NCBI RefSeq assembly: GCF_020707265.1
Contig: NZ_JAJFEQ010000007.1
Span: 124,001-188,000 of the forward strand
Direction: 5' to 3'
Source: Massilia sp. IC2-477
Lineage (GTDB): Bacteria > Pseudomonadota > Gammaproteobacteria > Burkholderiales > Burkholderiaceae_D
DNA length: 64,000 bases
The notes below the pieces were generated by a model. The model was not told the origin of the DNA. It made no database searches and saw nothing but the letters and a program-made list of their open reading frames with translations. Made by a program: the position numbers and the translations under genes. Below are positions 1 through 7,267 of this stretch, piece after piece; the stretch's first letter is position 1; every line of letters starts with the position of its first letter.

Positions 1-671
1 TGGTCGGGCAGGTTGTTGTTCGACTCGTCGTACACGACCTTGGCGCCGAAGCTGGCCTGTTTGCCGAGGTCGAGCGGACGGCCGGTCATGACGTTCAGGG
101 TGGCGCCGATGCCGCCAGGGGTGACGTCGGCGCGCACGCTCTTGTACACCTGGATCTGCGACACGGCTTCCGCGGCCAGGTTGCTGAAGTCGAAGGCGCG
201 GCCGGACTGGTCGCCCAGGTTCGCGGTCGGCATCTGGCGGCCATTGAGCAGCACCAAATTCAGGTCCGGGCCGACGCCGCGCACGGTGACGAGGGCGCCC
301 TCGCCGCGGTTGCGGTCGATCGACACGCCGCTGATGCGCTGCAGGGCTTCGGCCAGGTTGGTATCCGGGAACTTGCCGATGTCGTCGGCGGCGATGCCGT
401 CCACGAAGCCGTCCGAGTTGCGCTTCAGGTTCAGCGTCGATTGCAGGCTGGCCCGGATGCCCGTCACCACGACGGTGCTGGGGGCGGTGCCGGTAACGCC
501 GGCGGGATCGGCCGCGGTGCTCGCGGCCGGGCTGTTGGTCGTCTCCTGATTCGCTTGCTGTGCATGGGCCTGGGTGACCAGGGTGGCGCAGGCGCTGGCC
601 ACCGCAAGGGCAATCAGCCTGTGCCTGGTGGCCAGGTGAAGCGAATCTGCTTTCCTTTTATCGTGCAACAC
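1..671 (-). CDS. TonB-dependent outer-membrane receptor, N-terminal part (partial)
   Basis: Only the first ~223 codons are in the window; the gene runs off the left edge. The start is a GTG at 671 preceded by a purine-rich GAGAGGAG ribosome site. The product opens with a basic stretch and a hydrophobic signal peptide ending near AHAQQ. Then comes a TonB-box-like stretch (STVVVTGIRASL) and a plug domain with IGKFPDTNLAEALQRISGVS, NRGEGALVTVRGVGPD, LLNGRQMP and PGGIGATLNVMTGRP. This is the plug pattern of the large receptor subfamily common in Xanthomonas and Massilia, often linked to carbohydrate uptake (family knowledge). It faces a ROK-type sugar-responsive regulator across a 506-base gap, which fits a glycan receptor, but the substrate cannot be read from this fragment. 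Confidence 0.9.
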   Translation of the reverse strand, partial: MLHDKRKADSLHLATRHRLIALAVASACATLVTQAHAQQANQETTNSPAASTAADPAGVTGTAPSTVVVTGIRASLQSTLNLKRNSDGFVDGIAADDIGKFPDTNLAEALQRISGVSIDRNRGEGALVTVRGVGPDLNLVLLNGRQMPTANLGDQSGRAFDFSNLAAEAVSQIQVYKSVRADVTPGGIGATLNVMTGRPLDLGKQASFGAKVVYDESNNNLPD

Positions 672-1177
672 TGTGTCTCCTCTCTTCTACAAATGTGGCG
701 CCGCGCCCGGATGGGAACGTGCCGCTGGTGGCGTTGCTGAAAAACACCTAAAAAACAAATTTGTAGTGGGGTCGAGTCCGTTGTGCCGTGTGCAGGGATC
801 GCACCGCAGGCTTAATAAGATTGCCTGTCGGACTTCATATATTTACCAAAGCGTAATATCAGGAATAGAATTAGTCAATTCGTCGAACAAACGAAATGGG
901 ATACGGCATCTATGACGCAGCGCAGCAAATTCATGCTGAAAAGGGTTCGGAAGCGCGCCTGGGAAGCGCGGAACTCGGTTCGAGCATACTGCGTCCCAAG
1001 CATTATGAAATCGATTTCACAAACAAATCAAGGACTTCGCGTTTTTCCCGAAAGCGCATTCTTCCTTCAGGGAGAGGGTTATACTTGCCGTTTTGATCCC
1101 GCCCTGCCGCAGCAAACGGGTTTTCCGGACCGCGCGCAGCTGTTGCATAATCATCACATTCAACCCCTATCGACCCC
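672..1177. other. Intergenic region between receptor and ROK regulator
   Basis: This 506-base divergent spacer is more AT-rich than its surroundings and has no convincing gene. It holds the candidate receptor promoter (850-878), TTCGT-N7-ACGAA (879-895) and a perfect 12-base palindrome GAAATCGATTTC (1007-1018). The palindrome lies 160 bases before the ROK start. Both palindromes are candidate operators. Confidence 0.6.
850..895 (-). promoter_or_regulatory. Candidate promoter and operator of the receptor gene
   Basis: On the minus strand TTGACT (878-873) is 17 bases from TACGCT (855-850), a possible -35/-10 pair. Directly upstream of the -35 lies the inverted repeat TTCGT-N7-ACGAA (879-895), a plausible binding site for the neighbouring ROK regulator. 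The 10-base palindrome ACAAATTTGT (755-764) lies in the presumed leader. Assignments are inference from symmetry and spacing. Confidence 0.35.
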
Positions 1178-2485
1178 ATGCCAGTCACCGGTGACCACCA
1201 ACTGCTGAAGCAACTCAACCGGATGGCCCTGGTCCGGCAGGTCGGCAACCAGCCTGGCCTGTCGCGTGCCTCGCTGGCCGAGGTATTGGGGCTGACCAAG
1301 TCGACGGTCAGCATGCTGGTGCGTGACCTGATGGACGAAGGCTGGCTGATCGAACGCGAGCTGATGGCGACCGGCGAAGTGGGCCGGCGCGCCACGCCCC
1401 TGCACCTCGATCCGGACCGGCTGGCGCTGCTCGGCGCAGAAATCGGCGTGGACGAGGCGCGCGTGGTGGCCACCAACCTCCTCGGCGAGGTGCTCGAGAC
1501 CCGCGTGGTGTCCTACGACGACAGCGCCGATCCGGCCTCGTGCGTCAAACTGGTGGCCGCTGCCCTGGTACGGCTCGCCAAGCGCCTCGCGCGCACGGCG
1601 GGCACGCCTGGTGCGCGCCAGGTGCTGGGCATCGGGCTCGGCCTGCACGGCGGGGTGGACGAAAAGCTGGGCGTGCTGCGCTACGCACCGCACATGGGCT
1701 GGCGCAACGTGGACGTGGATGGCCAGGTGCGCACGCACTTCGCGGGCACCCTGCTGGAAGGCCTGCCGCTGTACATGCAGAACGAGGCGAACGTCGCGGC
1801 GCTGGCCGAATTCGAATTCACCGGCCAGACCGGCCTGGATCCGCTGGTCTACCTGTCGATCGGCTACGGCGTGGGCGCCGGCGTGATCGTGGGCGACAAC
1901 CTGCTCACCGGCCTGGGCGGCTTCGCGGGCGAAGTCGGGCACGCGATCCTGCAGGCCAACGGACCGCTGTGTTCCTGCGGGCGCTCCGGCTGCGCGGATG
2001 CGCTGATCGGGCTCGCTTCGCTGCTGGGTACGGAAAAGCCGAGCCCGGCTGCCCTCGAGCGCCTGTTCGACAAGGTGGCGCAGGGCCAGGCGCAGACCTG
2101 CGCGGCAGTGGCCGCGGCCGGCGAACAGCTGGGAATCCTGCTGAACAACCTGTGGGCCGCCTTCGACCCGATGGCGATCGTCATCGGCGGCCCGGCTCTG
2201 CGGCTGGGCAACACCCTGATCGAACCGGCGCGCCGGGTGCTGGGCGGCTATGCGGATGCGGCGATGCTGGCGGCGCCGGAGATCCGCACCTCACGCTTCG
2301 GCGCCGATGCGGTCGCGGTGGGCGCCGCCGCGCTGGCGCGCCACCGGCTCACGCGGCCGCTCGACCTGCAGAGCATGGCACGGCGGGTCGACAAGGCCGG
2401 ACGCCAGGGGCGGCCGACGGGCCTGGATTCCGTAGGGGTGATCTGGTCCAGTGGACCAAATCACGGTCTCCCGCCCACGCGGTGA
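1178..2485 (+). CDS. ROK-family transcriptional regulator (NagC/XylR type)
   Basis: The 435-residue product has an N-terminal winged helix (residues ~8-65, with LSRASLAEVLGLTKSTVSMLVRDL cut by turns) and a ROK/ASKHA sugar-kinase-like domain. That domain holds the ROK zinc motif CSCGRSGC and the glycine-rich GVGAGVIVGDNLLTG and GGFAGEVGH stretches. ROK regulators usually bind a sugar or sugar phosphate and control catabolic or uptake genes; here the obvious candidate target is the divergent TonB-dependent receptor. No clear ribosome site precedes the ATG. The last ~17 codons (from about 2431) lie inside a REP-like palindromic element, which also supplies the TGA stop. The native C-terminus was therefore probably replaced or extended. 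Confidence 0.88.
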   Translation: MPVTGDHQLLKQLNRMALVRQVGNQPGLSRASLAEVLGLTKSTVSMLVRDLMDEGWLIERELMATGEVGRRATPLHLDPDRLALLGAEIGVDEARVVATNLLGEVLETRVVSYDDSADPASCVKLVAAALVRLAKRLARTAGTPGARQVLGIGLGLHGGVDEKLGVLRYAPHMGWRNVDVDGQVRTHFAGTLLEGLPLYMQNEANVAALAEFEFTGQTGLDPLVYLSIGYGVGAGVIVGDNLLTGLGGFAGEVGHAILQANGPLCSCGRSGCADALIGLASLLGTEKPSPAALERLFDKVAQGQAQTCAAVAAAGEQLGILLNNLWAAFDPMAIVIGGPALRLGNTLIEPARRVLGGYADAAMLAAPEIRTSRFGADAVAVGAAALARHRLTRPLDLQSMARRVDKAGRQGRPTGLDSVGVIWSSGPNHGLPPTR

Positions 2486-2587
2486 TAGTTAGCGGCGAAA
2501 TTATCCGGCAAGAAATAGGAGCCTTCGCGTATCACCGCGTGGGGTAATCAGGGCCGGTGACCCTGATTACGAGCCGCCCACCCTACG
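2431..2587. repeat. REP/REPIN-like inverted pair, type A
   Basis: The element starts with CGTAGGG (2431-2437) and ends with CCCTACG (2581-2587). Its inner arms CCCACGCGGTGATA (2474-2487) and TATCACCGCGTGGG (2530-2543) are perfect 14-base complements. Each half carries its own hairpin: GGTCCA/TGGACC on the left and GTAATCAGGG/CCCTGATTAC on the right. A GTAG foot followed by a hairpin is the known form of REP sequences mobilised by RAYT transposases. The element overlaps the 3' ends of both converging genes: the ROK TGA (2483-2485) and the rsuA TAG (2585-2583). Confidence 0.7.
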
Positions 2588-3296
2588 GCACCAGCAGCGC
2601 CAGCTGTTCCGGCTCCAGGTAGCACCACTCCCCTTCCTTCAGTCCGAGCGATTCCAGCGTCAGGCCGCCGATCTGCGAGCGGTGCAGCGCGCTGCAGTGG
2701 TTGCCCGCAGCCGCCAGCATGCGCTTGACCTGATGGTACTTGCCCTGCTCCAGCACGATCTCGAGCAGGTGCTCGCCGCGCTGCACGCAGGAGACCGCCT
2801 TCAGGGGCGCCGGCTCGTCGTGCAGCTGCACGCCGGACAGCATCTGGTCGACCAGGGCCTGGGTCACCGGTTCCGCCGTGGTGGCCTGGTAAACCTTGGG
2901 CACGTGGCGCTTGGGCGAGGACTGGGCGTGAATGAAGGGGCCGTCGTCCGACATCAGCAGCAGGCCGGTGGTGTCGTGGTCGAGGCGGCCGACCGGCTGG
3001 ACTTCGCGCCAGCCGAACTGCTCGGGCAGCAGGGTCAGCACGCCCGGATGGTGGCTCGGCTTGCGCGAGCATTCATAGTTGGCCGGCTTGTACAGCGCGA
3101 TATACAGGTGTTCGCGGTAGCGCCATTCTTCGTCGAACACGGTCAGCACCAGATCGTCGGTCTCGATGCTGGCCTTGTAATTGTCTTCTACGGTGCCGTT
3201 GACCAGCACGTCGCCGTCCTCGATCAGGGCGCGGCAGTATTTGCGGGTGCCGAATCCCTGCGATTGCAGGATGCGGTCGAGGGAAAGTTTGCTCAT
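2583..3296 (-). CDS. rsuA: 16S rRNA pseudouridine synthase (RsuA family)
   Basis: The 237-residue product (E. coli RsuA is 231) has an N-terminal S4-like RNA-binding domain (LSLDRILQSQGFGTRKYCRALIEDGDVLVNG). The catalytic domain carries the RsuA signature GRLDHDTTGLLLMSDDG with the catalytic Asp, and later GKYHQVKRMLAAAGNHC and LHRSQIGG. Members isomerise a single uridine of the small-subunit rRNA (U516 in E. coli). I chose the start at MSKLSLDRIL (3296); an in-frame upstream extension to 3374 adds a low-quality Arg-rich segment. The TAG stop is contributed by the REP-like element at the 3' end (CCGTAGGGTGG). Confidence 0.9.
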   Translation of the reverse strand: MSKLSLDRILQSQGFGTRKYCRALIEDGDVLVNGTVEDNYKASIETDDLVLTVFDEEWRYREHLYIALYKPANYECSRKPSHHPGVLTLLPEQFGWREVQPVGRLDHDTTGLLLMSDDGPFIHAQSSPKRHVPKVYQATTAEPVTQALVDQMLSGVQLHDEPAPLKAVSCVQRGEHLLEIVLEQGKYHQVKRMLAAAGNHCSALHRSQIGGLTLESLGLKEGEWCYLEPEQLALLVP

Positions 3297-3441
3297 GGGG
3301 CGCCACTGTAACAGAAGCGGCCGGGAAGCGGCAGGCCCGGCGACGCCCCTTCCAAAGTGGCAGCGCTTACCCATCGCGGATGGGGCCCGCCCCCTCCTCA
3401 GGGGTAATGTTTTCCGACAGCCTTCAGATGCGTCCGTTCAT

Positions 3442-3506
3442 TTGACGCGCGTCAAGCCTAGGAAGTTTCCTATTGATAGACTTCAACGCGTTAGGAATCT
3501 GCCTAA
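3442..3506. promoter_or_regulatory. Cluster of three palindromes upstream of the 110-residue orphan
   Basis: Within 65 bases are a perfect 14-base palindrome TTGACGCGCGTCAA (3442-3455), the dyad TAGGAAGTTTCCTA (3459-3472) and the related dyad TTAGG-N6-CCTAA (3491-3506). The last two share the half-site TAGGAA. TTGACG at 3442 could also serve as a -35 box. Tandem related dyads ahead of a start codon suggest operator sites for a dimeric regulator; the regulator is not identified. Confidence 0.45.
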
Positions 3507-3560
3507 TGACCCGAGACTTCATCCAGGTTAGCTTCACATAACCCAATAGGAATAAAAACC

Positions 3561-3893
3561 GTGCACACCAACGCGCAACCGATCGATGGCCCACTCCCGT
3601 TCGCAGTCGACCCTGAGGAACGGCGCCGGATGGCCAGATTCCACGCCGCCCTGTTTCCGACCCGCCTCGCCCTGGCGCGCTGGCAACACGGCGGGCACAT
3701 CCCGCACCTGCACCATGGCGCCCCCGCTTTGCGCGCTGCCTGGTACGCCGCGGCCCGGCGCGACTTCCAGGCCTGGCTCGACCGCGGCGGCTTCAGCCAG
3801 CACGAGGACGCCCCCACCCTGTGCCCGCCGCCCGTCATCGACTACCAGCCGGCGCAGGACGGCGACACCCGGCACCTGGGCACCTGCTCCTGA
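3561..3893 (+). CDS. Hypothetical small protein, His-rich
   Basis: This 110-residue protein starts with GTG after TAGGAATAAAAACC. I do not recognise the family. It has a segment rich in aromatic and basic residues (ERRRMARFHAALFPTRLALARW), a histidine cluster (HGGHIPHLHHGAP) and a C-terminal Pro-rich tail. There is no signal peptide or membrane segment. It stands alone between convergent and divergent neighbours, with a palindrome cluster upstream and a strong hairpin just downstream, which supports a real, separately regulated gene. Other frames in this GC-rich stretch are also open, so some doubt remains. Confidence 0.55.
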   Translation: MHTNAQPIDGPLPFAVDPEERRRMARFHAALFPTRLALARWQHGGHIPHLHHGAPALRAAWYAAARRDFQAWLDRGGFSQHEDAPTLCPPPVIDYQPAQDGDTRHLGTCS

Positions 3894-3919
3894 ACCCGCG
3901 ACCCCGGCGGTGGAAATGA

Positions 3920-3943
3920 AAACGACGGCCGGAGCCGTCGTTT
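3920..3943 (+). terminator. Terminator-like hairpin after the orphan gene
   Basis: AAACGACGGC (3920-3929) pairs perfectly with GCCGTCGTTT (3934-3943) around the loop CGGA. The T run is short, so termination strength is uncertain. It lies 27 bases after the orphan's stop. Confidence 0.55.
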
Positions 3944-4119
3944 CCACTTCCTGAGAAGGAACACTACTGTGAGGAATTGAATTCTCTCGAAGCTGCACCC
4001 GCGGTGCAGGGGGCGCTCCTCTCGATCCGGGTGATCACGATCGGTGTGTGTCGTGGCCGGCCCGCCGTCAAGTCGCTAAACCCAATATAGAACATGTTCC
4101 GCAGGATGCAAGCAAAATG

Positions 4120-5148
4120 TCATCGAACCTGCGGCACCGCCCCCTTGAAGGCCGCACTCACGGCGCCGTGGCCGACCGACGCGCCGAATTTCTTCAGGAC
4201 GCGTTCCGGCAAGCCTTCGTGGGCCGTGTAGTCGACGATGTCCTCGGCCTTGACGATGTCGCGCGCGACCGTGTCGACCGTGCCGAAGCCGTCGGCCAGG
4301 CCCATCTCCACCGCTTTGGCGCCGGTCCAGTACAGGCCGGAGAAGGTTTCCGGGGTTTCCTTCAGGCGCTTGCCGCGGCCGGCGCGCACCACCGAGATGA
4401 ATTGCTGGTGGATTTCGTTGAGCATCGCCTGGGCGTGTGCCTTGTGCTTGTCCGACTGCGGGCTGAAGGGGTCGAGGAAACCCTTGTTCTCGCCGGCGGT
4501 GAGCAGGCGCCGCTCGACGCCCAGCTTTTCCATGGTGCCGGTGAAACCGAAGCTGTCCATCAGCACCCCGACCGAGCCGACGATCGAGGCCTTGTTCACG
4601 TAGATGCGGTCGGCCGCCGAGGCAATGTAATAGCCGCCCGAGGCGCAGATCTCGTCCACCACCACGTACAGCGGCTTGTCCGGGTAGCCGCGCTTGAGGC
4701 GCTGGATCTCGTCGACGATGATGCCGGCCTGTACCGGGCTGCCGCCGGGGCTGTCGATGCGCAGCACCACCGCGGCCGAACCGGCGTCGGAAAACGCCTT
4801 GTTCAGCGAGGGAATCACGGTGTCGGCCGCGCCGCTGCCTTCGGATTCGATCTCGCCGTTGATCTCGATGAGGGCGGTGTGGCGGCCGAGGTTTTCGTCG
4901 CCGCCGAAACCGAAGGTCGAATCGTAATAGGTCAGCAGGGCCAGGACGGCCACCAGCAGGAAGCTCAGCTTGAAGAAGATGCCCCAGCGGCGCGCCGCGC
5001 GGCGTTCGCGCACGGTGGCGAAGACCAGTTTCTCGAGCGTTTCGCGCTCCCAGTTGCTGGCGGTGGGATTGGCGGCGAGCCGTTTTTCGGCCGGGTATTC
5101 GCCTGGTTGATCGTGACTCGCTTGCTCGCTCATTCGCTCAGCATTCAA
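4120..5148 (-). CDS. sppA: Signal peptide peptidase-like S49 protease (SppA family)
   Basis: This 342-residue inner-membrane protease has a cytoplasmic N-terminus, one membrane segment (~residues 57-75, IFFKLSFLLVAVLALLTYY) and a ClpP/crotonase-like S49 domain. The oxyanion region RIDSPGGSPVQ (131-141), the nucleophile Ser170 in ICASGGYYIA and the likely general base Lys220 in AGENKGFLDPF are all present, and their 50-residue spacing fits single-domain bacterial SppA. These enzymes degrade cleaved signal peptides in the membrane. It is the last gene of the leftward run rluC, HAD, Rieske, sppA, 13 bases after the Rieske gene. A second in-frame ATG at 5133 is an alternative start. Confidence 0.92.
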   Translation of the reverse strand: MNAERMSEQASHDQPGEYPAEKRLAANPTASNWERETLEKLVFATVRERRAARRWGIFFKLSFLLVAVLALLTYYDSTFGFGGDENLGRHTALIEINGEIESEGSGAADTVIPSLNKAFSDAGSAAVVLRIDSPGGSPVQAGIIVDEIQRLKRGYPDKPLYVVVDEICASGGYYIASAADRIYVNKASIVGSVGVLMDSFGFTGTMEKLGVERRLLTAGENKGFLDPFSPQSDKHKAHAQAMLNEIHQQFISVVRAGRGKRLKETPETFSGLYWTGAKAVEMGLADGFGTVDTVARDIVKAEDIVDYTAHEGLPERVLKKFGASVGHGAVSAAFKGAVPQVR

Positions 5149-5161
5149 TAATGTTCGGTAT

Positions 5162-5539
5162 TCATTCCTGCGCCGGGGGGCGCACCATGTCGTCGGGCTG
5201 CCACCAGATGCCGCCGTCGCGTTCGCTCACGGCAATCGGCCGCAGCCGCCCGCCGCGGCAGGGGCCGCCGGCGCACTTGCCGGTATCCGGCTCGTACACC
5301 GCGCCATGAGTGGCGCACATCAGGTACAGGCTGCTCGACTCGAAGAAATCGCCCTGCTTCCAGTCGAGTTCGATGGGCACATGTGCACAACGGTTCAGAT
5401 AGGCAAATGGTTTACCGTCATACCGTACCACAAAGCCCGTCGCTGGGTGCCCAAAGGCAATGACCGGGAAGCGCACGCCCTTGCCGCCGTCGAGCAAGGC
5501 GTCCGCTTCGCACACGAACAGGCCGTCATGTTCGGCCAT
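5162..5539 (-). CDS. Rieske [2Fe-2S] domain protein
   Basis: The 125-residue protein is essentially one Rieske domain. Ligand motifs CAH (51-53, in NRCAHVPIELDW) and CATH (75-78, in LMCATHGAVYEPDTGKC) supply the two Cys and two His ligands. There is no signal peptide or membrane anchor, so it is soluble and cytoplasmic, like Rieske-type ferredoxins. It starts 2 bases after the HAD phosphatase gene and precedes sppA, so co-translation is likely. The partner oxidoreductase is not evident; this gene order (rluC, HAD, Rieske, sppA) recurs in Burkholderiales from memory, but the shared function is unknown. Confidence 0.88.
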   Translation of the reverse strand: MAEHDGLFVCEADALLDGGKGVRFPVIAFGHPATGFVVRYDGKPFAYLNRCAHVPIELDWKQGDFFESSSLYLMCATHGAVYEPDTGKCAGGPCRGGRLRPIAVSERDGGIWWQPDDMVRPPAQE

Positions 5540-5541
5540 CC

Positions 5542-6201
5542 TTACGCGTTCTCCAGCAACCAGGCGTGCAGCTCGGGGATCGAGCGGGCCGAGAAGATCG
5601 GATTGCAGGCCTGCAGCTGGTGCACCGGATGGGCGCCGAACTCGACCGCGATACCGGAGGCGCCCGCATTGTTCGCCATCATCAGGTCATGGGTGGTGTC
5701 GCCAATCATCACGGTGCGGCGCAAGTCCTGGCCCAGTTCGCGCGTGAGCTCCTGCAGCATGGCCGGGTGCGGCTTGGAAAAGGTTTCGTCGGCGCAGCGG
5801 GTGGCGTCGAACATGGACAGCAGGCCGGCCGCGTTCATGGCCCGGTTCAGGCCCACGCGGCTTTTCCCCGTGGCCACCGCCAGGAAGTACCCCTGGGCCG
5901 CAAGTTCGCTCAACATTTCGCGAACTCCCTTGAACAACACCAGTTCATGGTCCTTCGTGAGGAAGTGGAAACGGTAGCGCTCGACCATCTTCGGGTACAG
6001 CACCGGGTCGATGTCCGGCAGCACGGTCTGCATCGCCTCGGACAGGCTGAGGCCGATCACGTGCGAGGCCGAGGCGTCGCTCGGCACCGGCAGCCCGAGG
6101 TCGCGTGCCGCCGACTGGATGCAGCGGACGATCGCAGCCGTGCTGTCCATCAGGGTGCCGTCCCAGTCGAAGACGATCAGGTCAAATTGCTTTCTTGGCA
6201 T
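5542..6201 (-). CDS. HAD-superfamily hydrolase (phosphoglycolate phosphatase-like)
   Basis: The 219-residue protein has all HAD motifs: motif I FDWDGTLMDS with the nucleophile Asp, motif II VATGKS, motif III Lys in FSKPHP, and motif IV MIGDTTHDLMMANNAG. A helical cap follows motif I, as in subfamily IA (Gph/PGP-like) enzymes. The substrate is a small phosphorylated metabolite that cannot be fixed from sequence. It lies between rluC (43 bases upstream) and the Rieske gene (2 bases downstream). A GC-rich hairpin resembling the REP elements lies in the rluC gap. Confidence 0.88.
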   Translation of the reverse strand: MPRKQFDLIVFDWDGTLMDSTAAIVRCIQSAARDLGLPVPSDASASHVIGLSLSEAMQTVLPDIDPVLYPKMVERYRFHFLTKDHELVLFKGVREMLSELAAQGYFLAVATGKSRVGLNRAMNAAGLLSMFDATRCADETFSKPHPAMLQELTRELGQDLRRTVMIGDTTHDLMMANNAGASGIAVEFGAHPVHQLQACNPIFSARSIPELHAWLLENA

Positions 6202-6211
6202 ATTATTCTTG

Positions 6212-6236
6212 TGCGGCGGGCAGGTTTCCCGCCCAC
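6212..6236. repeat. Degenerate REP-like hairpin
   Basis: GGCGGG (6215-6220) pairs with CCCGCC (6228-6233). The minus strand reads GTGGGCGGGAAACC, the same core as the REP copy at 52422-52460, but the GTAG foot is missing. It may be a decayed copy or simply an intercistronic hairpin. Confidence 0.35.
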
Positions 6237-6244
6237 ATTGCTAT

Positions 6245-7234
6245 TTATATGATTGGTTGCCCCAAGCTTACCAAGAATCGGTCGCACTCGGCCGGCAGCG
6301 GCGCGTGCAAGGTCATCGACTGGCCGGTGTCGGGATGGGTGAAGGTGATCTGCCAGGCATGCAGGAACATGCGCTTGAGGGCGCCGCGCTCGTCGTTTGC
6401 CTTCTGAAGCTGCTTGTTCAATGCAAAATCGCCGTATTTCTCGTCGCCGAGGATGGGAAAGCCGCTCGAAGCGAGGTGCACGCGGATCTGGTGCGTGCGT
6501 CCGGTCTTCAGCTCGGCCTCCAGCAGGGCGAAGTCTTTCCACTTGCGCTTCAGGTTGAACACCGTGTGCGCTTCCTGGCCGCCGGCCTGCACCACCACGC
6601 GCCGCTCGCCATCCGGGGTCGTGAACTTATGTAAAGGCAGCTTGACATGCTGGCGCTTGTTGGTCCAGTCGCCGTAGACCGCGGTGAGGTAGCGCTTGTC
6701 GGTCACGCCGTCGCGCATCTGGTCGTGCAGGTTGGTCAGGGCCGAGCGCTTCTTGGCGATGAGTAACAAACCCGAGGTCTCGCGGTCGAGGCGGTGCACC
6801 AGTTCCAGGAACTTGGCCTGGGGCCGCGCCGCACGCAACTGCTCGATCACGCCATACGACACGCCCGAGCCGCCATGCACGGCCACCCCGGCCGGCTTGT
6901 CGATCACAAGCAGGTGCGCATCCTCGAACACGACGGCGAACTCGGCGCCGGGCGCGGCCTGGCTGCTGGCTTTTTCGGCAATCCGGATCGGCGGGATCCG
7001 CACCAGGTCGCCTTCGGCGAGGCGGTACAACTGGTCGATGCGGCCCTTGTTGACCCGCACTTCCCCCGAACGGAGGATGCGGTAGATGTGGCTCTTGGGG
7101 ACGCCTTTGCAGACACGCAACAGGTAGTTATCGATCCGCTGACCGGCTTCTTCTTCGGTAATTGTGACGAACTGCGCCTGGATTGTTGGCTGTGATGAAG
7201 GGGGAACAACATCGTTCTGTACCACTGTTCGCAT
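6245..7234 (-). CDS. rluC: 23S rRNA pseudouridine synthase (RluC family)
   Basis: The 329-residue protein has an N-terminal S4 domain (QRIDNYLLRVCKGVPKSHIYRILRSGEVRVNKG). The RluA/RluC catalytic domain carries the signature HRLDRETSGLLL with the catalytic Asp, and later KTGRTHQIRVHLASSG and GDEKYG. RluC modifies uridines 955, 2504 and 2580 in E. coli. I prefer the ATG at 7234, which has GGGAAG just upstream. An in-frame ATG at 7267 would be nearly leaderless relative to the candidate promoter TTGACC/TATATT (minus strand, 7298-7293 and 7277-7272). Divergence from rne is a conserved arrangement in proteobacteria. Confidence 0.9.
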   Translation of the reverse strand: MRTVVQNDVVPPSSQPTIQAQFVTITEEEAGQRIDNYLLRVCKGVPKSHIYRILRSGEVRVNKGRIDQLYRLAEGDLVRIPPIRIAEKASSQAAPGAEFAVVFEDAHLLVIDKPAGVAVHGGSGVSYGVIEQLRAARPQAKFLELVHRLDRETSGLLLIAKKRSALTNLHDQMRDGVTDKRYLTAVYGDWTNKRQHVKLPLHKFTTPDGERRVVVQAGGQEAHTVFNLKRKWKDFALLEAELKTGRTHQIRVHLASSGFPILGDEKYGDFALNKQLQKANDERGALKRMFLHAWQITFTHPDTGQSMTLHAPLPAECDRFLVSLGQPII

Positions 7235-7267
7235 TGTCTTCCCAGAAATTCTCTCTAAGTCCTTCAT

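Noticed and set aside
3534..3998. A 154-codon minus-strand frame over the orphan small gene
   Set aside because: The composition is less protein-like than that of the plus-strand frame, and the terminator-like hairpin and upstream dyads fit the plus-strand gene.
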